A stretch of 64,000 bases of DNA from Pseudofulvimonas gallinarii (lineage in GTDB: Bacteria > Pseudomonadota > Gammaproteobacteria > Xanthomonadales > UBA2363), in NCBI RefSeq assembly GCF_004343305.1, contig NZ_SMAF01000012.1:1-64000 (forward strand). The letters are read 5' to 3'. Shown piece by piece: positions 58,914-64,000 of this stretch. Position 1 is the first letter of the stretch; every line of letters begins with the position of its first letter. Under the pieces are notes generated by a model. That model did not search any database, was not told the DNA's origin, and saw only the letters and a program-made list of their open reading frames with translations. A program made the position numbers and the translations under genes.

Positions 58914-61121
58914 TTACCGCAAAGCAGGCGGATCGGCATCCTCGAAGCTTTCGACAACCTCACGCAGGTTGATCGAATCCCGCGGCGGCGAAACGGCACC
59001 GGCGCCGAGACCACGCCGGGCGAAACCGGCACGGCAGCGCAGATAGTCGGCTTCATCGTCCGCGCGCACGGCCATGAGCACCGCGTCGCGTGCCTCGGTA
59101 AAGGTCGCATCGAACGGAAACAGCTTCAGCGCCGCGACCAGCTGCGCAAGAAACCGCCTGTGCCGCGAGGCGAAGTCCGGTTCCGGCGTATCGGCGAGGA
59201 TATTGCGCGCGCACTGCCACAAGGCCGAAGCCCAGACTTCACCGGCGCTGTGGATCTCGTGCGGGGTGAAGGAGCGGAGTTTCCAGTCGAACGGCTCGAA
59301 GCCCTGCGGCAGCGGCTTGCGGTCGCTGATGTGGGCAAACGTAAGTGGATTGATGGCCAGGCTGGCCGAGTAGGGGAACCTGCGGATGCCGTGGTAGTAC
59401 GTATTGTCCGGACGTTCCGGTGTGCCCGCTGGTGGCCAGGCATCACCCGGAAGGTCGTAGTCGAGATTGCCATATGCACCCAGCGGATAGGCGCCGTGGA
59501 AATCGCCCGTGCCCGGGGCGGCGTGGCGATGGCGGCGATCCACCATCAGGAACAGCCCGACGAAGTCGGCCGTTCCTTCGTGAAGCGCGCCCGCCTGGCC
59601 CTGGTATCCGAGGCGGGTGAGGCGACCCATCATCGTGTGCGTCCACTCGTGCGCGAACACCGGGAAGTCGAAGGCGCTGGTATCACGCCGGCTGAGGCTG
59701 AAGGTGTTCAGGCCCATGACCAGCGCCGGGCTGCTGCCGTCGGCCGTAGTCATGGCGAAGGTGCCCAGGAAGGCGGCATTGACCACCAGCGGATCGCCCC
59801 CGATTCCGCCGCGTCCGTAGTTGTCGGACTGCATGTTGCCTGCCGCCTCGTCAAAACCGAGGTCGTAGAACAGGTCATGCAGCCAGTTCGCGGCGTAGAA
59901 CACCTGCACGATCTTGGCGTTCAGCTGTGCCGAAGCGACGGGGACAGGCAGGGCGGGTTGTGCCGGGAACTGGAAATAGTCCCTGTCGCTGTCATCCGGG
60001 TTGTAGGAATGGTCGAAGACACCCGGAGACGTTATGCGGGCGCGATGGTCATGCGCCGCATTGAAAGCCGGCCCCCAATTGACGAAGGCATCCTGATGCC
60101 AGTGGCCATTGACGACCGGCAAGCCATGGAAGAACGCATCGACATTGTTGCCCACGGTTTCAACCGCGCCTGCAGGCAGCCATGGATCGCGCGTGGAGAT
60201 CGCGCCCTGCTGCGGGCGAACGAGCGACATCGGGGCTACCTGCAACGGCCGCCAGCCGTTGGCATGGGCCACGGGATGCGGAACCGTGGAGCCGAACGGG
60301 TCGACATAGGGATTGCCGGCGCGGTCGGCAAACACGCGGTAGCTGAAGTCCTGATCACCGCAGTCCTGGATGCACAGGCCGCTGCGATCCAATGTCCGAA
60401 GGTCGTGGATGCGGTCGACCTCACGCAATATGCGCCCGTCGCGGGCCGAAACCAGGAGCGTCCGGGCGACGGGGCGCTGGGTGCCGGATGTACTGCCATT
60501 CAGTTCGATTTCGAAGGCCGGTTCCAGATGGCCGGTGAGCGGATACCAGACGGCCCGTGCGCGCACGGTTCCCGGGTTGGGAAAATCGGGCGTCCCTTCG
60601 ATTCGGAAATGCTTCCAGCCCGCTTCATCGTCCGTGGTCCGATGCGGTTCGGGTCTGGCGCCTATCGAGGGCGCCTGCAACGCGATCGACAACGCGCTTC
60701 CGGTATCCAGCAGGAAGCCGTCGGGGTGGGGTGGCACCGTGGTGGTATCCCGCGACAGCACGCGCACGAATCCGGCGCTGTCCAGCAGCACACTGATGCG
60801 GGTGCCGAACACCGGCAGATCGTCGACCCACTGGCTGTAACCGATGACTTGCACAGCCGCTTCGGATACTGGCGTCCCGGCATTGCTGCGACGCAGCTGC
60901 CCATGCACGGGCAGGTCCAGTGCGGCGATCGCCAACCCGTGGAGGAGATCGCTGCCACGCTTCAGTTCCGTCCACCCGTCGACGCCTCCGGCATCGGCCG
61001 GTACGAAACGGGCGTCACGCTGCAGTACCGGCGTGGCAAAGGTCGCCGCCGGGACCATTGTCAGCGCCAGAACAAGCATCCCTGGATGGCCCAGGAACCC
61101 GCCGGAGCGATCGCTTTGCAT
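58914..61121 (-). CDS. Secreted M36 (fungalysin-type) zinc metalloprotease
   Basis: A 735-residue exported protease. The N-terminus has a signal-like hydrophobic segment (GMLVLALTMVPAATFA), followed by a long propeptide domain of the FTP/PepSY kind (SNAGTPVSEAAVQVIGYSQWVDDLPVFGTRISVLLD). The catalytic domain carries HEWTHTMMGRL (first zinc His at 491) and the third ligand in HEGTADFVGLF, the M36 pattern HExxH...E. Upstream are NAKIVQVFYAANWLHDLFYDLGFDEAAGN and NYGRGGIGGDP, also typical of fungalysins. The end, REVVESFEDADPP, contains a SFE motif, possibly a relic of the tail seen on other exported proteins. No dedicated secretion genes are adjacent. Confidence 0.85.
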   Translation of the reverse strand: MQSDRSGGFLGHPGMLVLALTMVPAATFATPVLQRDARFVPADAGGVDGWTELKRGSDLLHGLAIAALDLPVHGQLRRSNAGTPVSEAAVQVIGYSQWVDDLPVFGTRISVLLDSAGFVRVLSRDTTTVPPHPDGFLLDTGSALSIALQAPSIGARPEPHRTTDDEAGWKHFRIEGTPDFPNPGTVRARAVWYPLTGHLEPAFEIELNGSTSGTQRPVARTLLVSARDGRILREVDRIHDLRTLDRSGLCIQDCGDQDFSYRVFADRAGNPYVDPFGSTVPHPVAHANGWRPLQVAPMSLVRPQQGAISTRDPWLPAGAVETVGNNVDAFFHGLPVVNGHWHQDAFVNWGPAFNAAHDHRARITSPGVFDHSYNPDDSDRDYFQFPAQPALPVPVASAQLNAKIVQVFYAANWLHDLFYDLGFDEAAGNMQSDNYGRGGIGGDPLVVNAAFLGTFAMTTADGSSPALVMGLNTFSLSRRDTSAFDFPVFAHEWTHTMMGRLTRLGYQGQAGALHEGTADFVGLFLMVDRRHRHAAPGTGDFHGAYPLGAYGNLDYDLPGDAWPPAGTPERPDNTYYHGIRRFPYSASLAINPLTFAHISDRKPLPQGFEPFDWKLRSFTPHEIHSAGEVWASALWQCARNILADTPEPDFASRHRRFLAQLVAALKLFPFDATFTEARDAVLMAVRADDEADYLRCRAGFARRGLGAGAVSPPRDSINLREVVESFEDADPPALR

Positions 61122-61166
61122 GGTCCATCCCCCATTCGGCGCCGTTGCCGACGCGTGTTGTCGCCG

Positions 61167-62435
61167 CTACAGCGTGCTGGCGAAGAACCGCGCTCCGTTG
61201 CCATCGATCAGCGGCATGGCGATGCCGGCTTCGATCTCGATGTCCACGAACCAGGTGATTCGCGCACGCAGTCCCAGGCCAATGCTCGCATAGGCGGACC
61301 GGTTGCGCTCGCCGAAGACGTTGCGGCGCGCGCTGCCGGCCTCGAAGACCGCCAGCAGGCGCAGCCAGTCCCAGCGCAACGGCTTCAGGTATTCACCGGA
61401 CAGGTACCAGTAGCTGTTGCCTTCGATGTCATCGCTTTCGTAGCCACGCATGCGGCGCGACCCGCCCAGCGAATAGGCGTTGCGACTGCCAGGCCCGCCG
61501 CCATAAACGCCACCGGCGGCGATCAGGTGGACGCTCTGGTGCCTGCGCTTGCCAAACGGACGATAGTGCCGGTAATCCAGGTCGAGGCGCTGGTAGCTGT
61601 AATCCGAAAGAATGCTGTCGGAGGCCGCTTCGGCGCGGGCCTGGAAACGTCGGCCGCTCTGGCTGTAGAGGTTGAAGTGCAGGTCGTCGTAGCTGGCCGT
61701 GAACACGGCGGCCGTTGCCATGCCATCGGAGGGTGGTGCGAACACGCCTTCCGCCATCTGGTCCTGCCAGTACAGGCCGGTGCCCAGAATCCAGCCCTTG
61801 CGTGGCCGTGATTCACGGAAATCCCGCGTGCCGAGCAGTTCCAGCCGGGTAAACGTCTCGTCGAAGGCCTCGCCGTCGCGGTTGATCGACACCTGGTCGG
61901 TGCGGTCGACCATGCCGTTCACGCTGTAGTGGCTGTCGCGGATATAGGGCGCGTAATAGCTTATGCGCGCCGATTCGGTGCTGTCTCGGTCGCGCTCGGA
62001 TTCGATGTTGCCTTTCTCGACATAGGCCACCATGCGGTGGTTGAGGCCGAACATGTTGCTCCAGCGGATCTGCGCGCCGTAGCTGTAGTCGCCGTCGGAG
62101 TTGCCTTCCACGCGCGGAATCGGCAGGAAATAGCGCTTTTCGCGCACGCGCACGGCCAGTACCACTTCATCGCCCGAGGGCACCGCCTCGATGTCGACAT
62201 GGCGGAAAAGCCCGAGGTCCTGGACCGATTGCCGGCTCGCCTCGATGGCCTGCGGCGTCGCTTCATCACCGACCCGAAGCGCCAGTTCGCGCAGGATGAC
62301 GATGTCGCGTGTGGTTTCGTTGCCACTCAGCTGGATGGCCGCGACGCGTGGCGCGGCGCCCGCCGTACCGGCCAGGGCGAGAAGCAGGCCGGCAAGGCCG
62401 GTGCGGGCGATGGACTGGAGGGTTGGGCGGGTCAT
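61167..62435 (-). CDS. Omp85-family outer-membrane beta-barrel with one POTRA
   Basis: A 422-residue protein with signal peptide (LAGLLLALAGTAGAAP), one POTRA-like domain (about 28-105: VAAIQLSGNETTRDIVILRELALRVGDEATP, DLGLFRHVDIEAVPSGDEVVLAVRVREK), then a barrel of alternating strands. SLGGSRRMRGYESDDIEGNSYWYLSGEYLKP resembles the conserved RGY segment of BamA/TamA/ShlB proteins. The end, IDGNGARFFASTL, lacks the canonical terminal Phe. It is too short for BamA, and is more like the small surface-antigen D15 family. It may be partnered with the adjacent protease gene (45 bases apart, same strand), but this is inference. Confidence 0.8.
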   Translation of the reverse strand: MTRPTLQSIARTGLAGLLLALAGTAGAAPRVAAIQLSGNETTRDIVILRELALRVGDEATPQAIEASRQSVQDLGLFRHVDIEAVPSGDEVVLAVRVREKRYFLPIPRVEGNSDGDYSYGAQIRWSNMFGLNHRMVAYVEKGNIESERDRDSTESARISYYAPYIRDSHYSVNGMVDRTDQVSINRDGEAFDETFTRLELLGTRDFRESRPRKGWILGTGLYWQDQMAEGVFAPPSDGMATAAVFTASYDDLHFNLYSQSGRRFQARAEAASDSILSDYSYQRLDLDYRHYRPFGKRRHQSVHLIAAGGVYGGGPGSRNAYSLGGSRRMRGYESDDIEGNSYWYLSGEYLKPLRWDWLRLLAVFEAGSARRNVFGERNRSAYASIGLGLRARITWFVDIEIEAGIAMPLIDGNGARFFASTL

Positions 62436-62599
62436 GCCCGAAGCGTCGCCGGGATCGCCGCCCGTGGCAAGACCTCAAATCGGACCGAGCATGAACCGGC
62501 TGCCTGCTGGGGCATCCGGTTTATGCTCGGGCAGGCTTTACTTGCAGGCTCACGCGGCCTCACCGGGAAAAATTTCCCGCAAGGCCGCCGCGGCCGCGG

Positions 62600-63283
62600 T
62601 CAGCCGGGCAGGTCGATCGCGCGGAAGTCCGGGACCGCGACATGGCCGTTGCGCTCGGCCACTTCGCCTTCACGTTCAAGCAGGCGGGTATGGATTCCGG
62701 CTGCGCGCGCGGCGTCCAGCTCGGCGACGATGTCGGACAGGAACAGCACCTCGCCGCCGTCCAGCCCGATCTCGCCGAGGATTCGCCGGTACGACTCCAC
62801 TTCGCGCTTGCCGCCGATGGTGGTGTCGAAGTGGCCTTCGAACAGCGGCAGCAGGTTGCCCGCTTTGCTGTGGCCGAAGAACAGTTTCTGCGCGGCAATG
62901 GAGCCGGAGGAATAGACGAACAGGCGCAGGCCGGCCTCGTGCCAGGCGCGCAGCTGGTCCGGCACGTCCGGATAGACATGGGCGAGGAAATCGCCTCCGG
63001 CGTAGCCGCTTTCCCAGATCATGCCCTGCAGCGCCTTCAGCGCGGTGTGCTTGCGGTCGATGTCGATCCAGTGCAGCAGGGTTTCCACCACCTGCGGTGC
63101 GTCGATCGCGCAGCCCACCTCGTCGGCGACCTGCTGCAGCCACGGCCGCACCGCGGGATCGTCGCGGTGCTGTCCGACGAAGCCGGGCAGGGCGGCGCGG
63201 GCGAACGGGAACAGCACCTGGTGCACGAAGTGGATCGAGCTGGTCGTCCCTTCGATGTCGGTGACGATGGCCTTCAGGCTCAT
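62600..63283 (-). CDS. mtnC: Enolase-phosphatase (methionine salvage)
   Basis: HAD-family bifunctional enzyme of 227 residues that converts diketomethylthiopentyl-1-phosphate to acireductone. It has the HAD nucleophile motif in IVTDIEGTTSSIHFVHQVLFPFAR (DIEGTT in place of DxDxT, diagnostic of this family), YSSGSIAAQKLFFGHS, and VLFLSDIVAELDAARAAG. ATG 63283 overlaps the mtnD stop by four bases. The gene order on the minus strand is mtnB-mtnD-mtnC. Confidence 0.95.
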   Translation of the reverse strand: MSLKAIVTDIEGTTSSIHFVHQVLFPFARAALPGFVGQHRDDPAVRPWLQQVADEVGCAIDAPQVVETLLHWIDIDRKHTALKALQGMIWESGYAGGDFLAHVYPDVPDQLRAWHEAGLRLFVYSSGSIAAQKLFFGHSKAGNLLPLFEGHFDTTIGGKREVESYRRILGEIGLDGGEVLFLSDIVAELDAARAAGIHTRLLEREGEVAERNGHVAVPDFRAIDLPG

Positions 63284-63843
63284 TGCGGCAGCGCCTGTCC
63301 GGGCTCGTAGCGCGGGAAGCGGCCGGCAATGTCGGCGCCGGTGAAATTCGCCACCCAGCCTTCGACATTGGTGAACAGGCGGATCGCCACGAAGTGCGGC
63401 GACGGCCCCATGTCGAACCAGTGCGGGGTACCGTCGGGCACGCCGATCAGGTCGCCGGCCTCGCACAGCACCTCATAGACCTTGTCATTGACGTGCAACG
63501 TGAACAGGCCGGAGCCGGCGACGAAGAAGCGCACCTCGTCCTCGCTGTGCGTGTGCTCGTCGAGGAACTTCCGGCGCAGCGCCTCACGGTCCGGATGATC
63601 GGGATCCAGGCTGATGACGTCGACCGCCTGGTAGCCGTTCTCCTGCATCAGCCGGCGGATGTCGCGGTCATAGGCGGCCAGCACCTTTTCCGGCGGGTCG
63701 CCGGGCACGATGGGTTCGGCGGCTTCCCATTGTTCGAAGCGCACGCCGATGGCGCCAAGGTGGCGTGCCATCTCGGCATGGTCGGACGTGGCCACGCCGG
63801 GCTGGTCGGGACGGTTCTCGTCGAAGATGCGCAGTCGGCTCAT
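63280..63843 (-). CDS. mtnD: Acireductone dioxygenase
   Basis: Metal-dependent cupin of 187 residues that oxidises acireductone to the keto acid precursor of methionine and formate (Fe form). Metal ligands are in [14 protein letters not shown] (HxHxxxExR) and a later His in [14 protein letters not shown] 63843 gives [15 protein letters not shown], and its first three bases overlap the mtnB stop (ATGA), so the frame extending upstream is not used. Confidence 0.96.
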   Translation of the reverse strand: MSRLRIFDENRPDQPGVATSDHAEMARHLGAIGVRFEQWEAAEPIVPGDPPEKVLAAYDRDIRRLMQENGYQAVDVISLDPDHPDREALRRKFLDEHTHSEDEVRFFVAGSGLFTLHVNDKVYEVLCEAGDLIGVPDGTPHWFDMGPSPHFVAIRLFTNVEGWVANFTGADIAGRFPRYEPGQALPQ

Positions 63844-64000
63844 GTCCGCAGTCTCCTCAGTTGCAGTTCGCAATCGAGCAGGAACTCGAAGGCTTCGATA
63901 TGGCGCAGGGTTTCACCGACATCGCGGCCCCAGGCATACAGGCCGTGGCCGTCGATCAGGTAACCCCAGGCCGGCACGCCGGTGTCCAGCCAGGCATCGA
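63840..64000 (-). CDS. mtnB: Methylthioribulose-1-phosphate dehydratase, C-terminal part (window edge)
   Basis: The right edge of the window holds the last 52 codons of MtnB on the minus strand: [27 protein letters not shown], with the late metal-ligand His in [10 protein letters not shown], then [23 protein letters not shown] and the stop at 63840. This zinc aldolase-class-II-fold enzyme dehydrates methylthioribulose-1-phosphate. The stop overlaps the mtnD start, so mtnB, mtnD and mtnC form one operon. The rest of the gene is outside. Confidence 0.92.
   Translation of the reverse strand, partial: DAWLDTGVPAWGYLIDGHGLYAWGRDVGETLRHIEAFEFLLDCELQLRRLRT

Overview
The window is GC-rich chromosomal DNA from a gammaproteobacterium of the order Xanthomonadales (Lysobacterales). 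Supporting this are the his operon order hisG-D-C-B-H-A-F-I preceded by a TrpR-like regulator, an ArsR-methyltransferase fusion (SahR type) next to metH, and the yceD-rpmF-fab-pabBC-mltG-tmk-holB block. Two secreted proteins end in a short IFAD(G/S)F tail that I associate with Dokdonella-like members of the Rhodanobacteraceae. The genus is an inference.

Layout. 1-1061: two nested, damaged IS3-family elements. 1167-5984: cobalamin-dependent methionine synthase (metH) and its probable regulator sahR. 6063-14572: a secreted zinc protease, hemJ, two membrane proteins, greB, a lemA/DUF2207 pair and a DUF853 ATPase. 14686-18770: a decayed strip with an alpha/beta-hydrolase pseudogene, small exported proteins and a collagen-like gene that lacks its N-terminus. 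18965-34498: a leucine-degradation set on the minus strand (ldh, liuA, thiolase, liuB, liuC, liuD). It is broken up by a Fur-box-controlled efeO-efeB iron-uptake pair and by two divergent beta-helix surface-protein paralogues. 34585-37084: an unexplained structured element, a membrane glycosyltransferase and maf. 37098-47781: the yceD-rpmF-fabH-fabD-fabG-acpP-fabF-pabB-pabC-mltG-tmk-holB cluster for fatty acid, folate, cell wall, dTMP and replication functions, with hairpins in several gaps. 47902-51291: an unknown membrane protein, an ABC exporter pair and ferredoxin-NADP reductase. 51391-58892: a complete histidine operon whose genes overlap by four bases. 58914-62435: a fungalysin-type protease and an Omp85-family barrel. 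62600-64000: the methionine-salvage genes mtnC, mtnD and mtnB (the last cut by the window edge).

How the genes work together. metH, sahR and the mtn genes all serve methionine/SAM turnover. The ldh-liu-thiolase set covers leucine oxidation from deamination to thiolysis of acetoacetyl-CoA, except for the branched-chain keto-acid dehydrogenase and HMG-CoA lyase, which are not here. EfeO/EfeB supply iron under probable Fur control. The fab and his blocks are housekeeping operons. The less ordinary parts are the regulatory DNA (shared TCGCGATA sites at sahR and metH, a promoter-proximal near-palindrome at the his operon, an orphan terminator-like structure at 34.6 kb), an Ala in place of the catalytic Lys of PabB, and the C-terminal tails of the secreted proteins. 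No tRNA, rRNA or CRISPR array was found. I did not find a clearly new multi-gene system.
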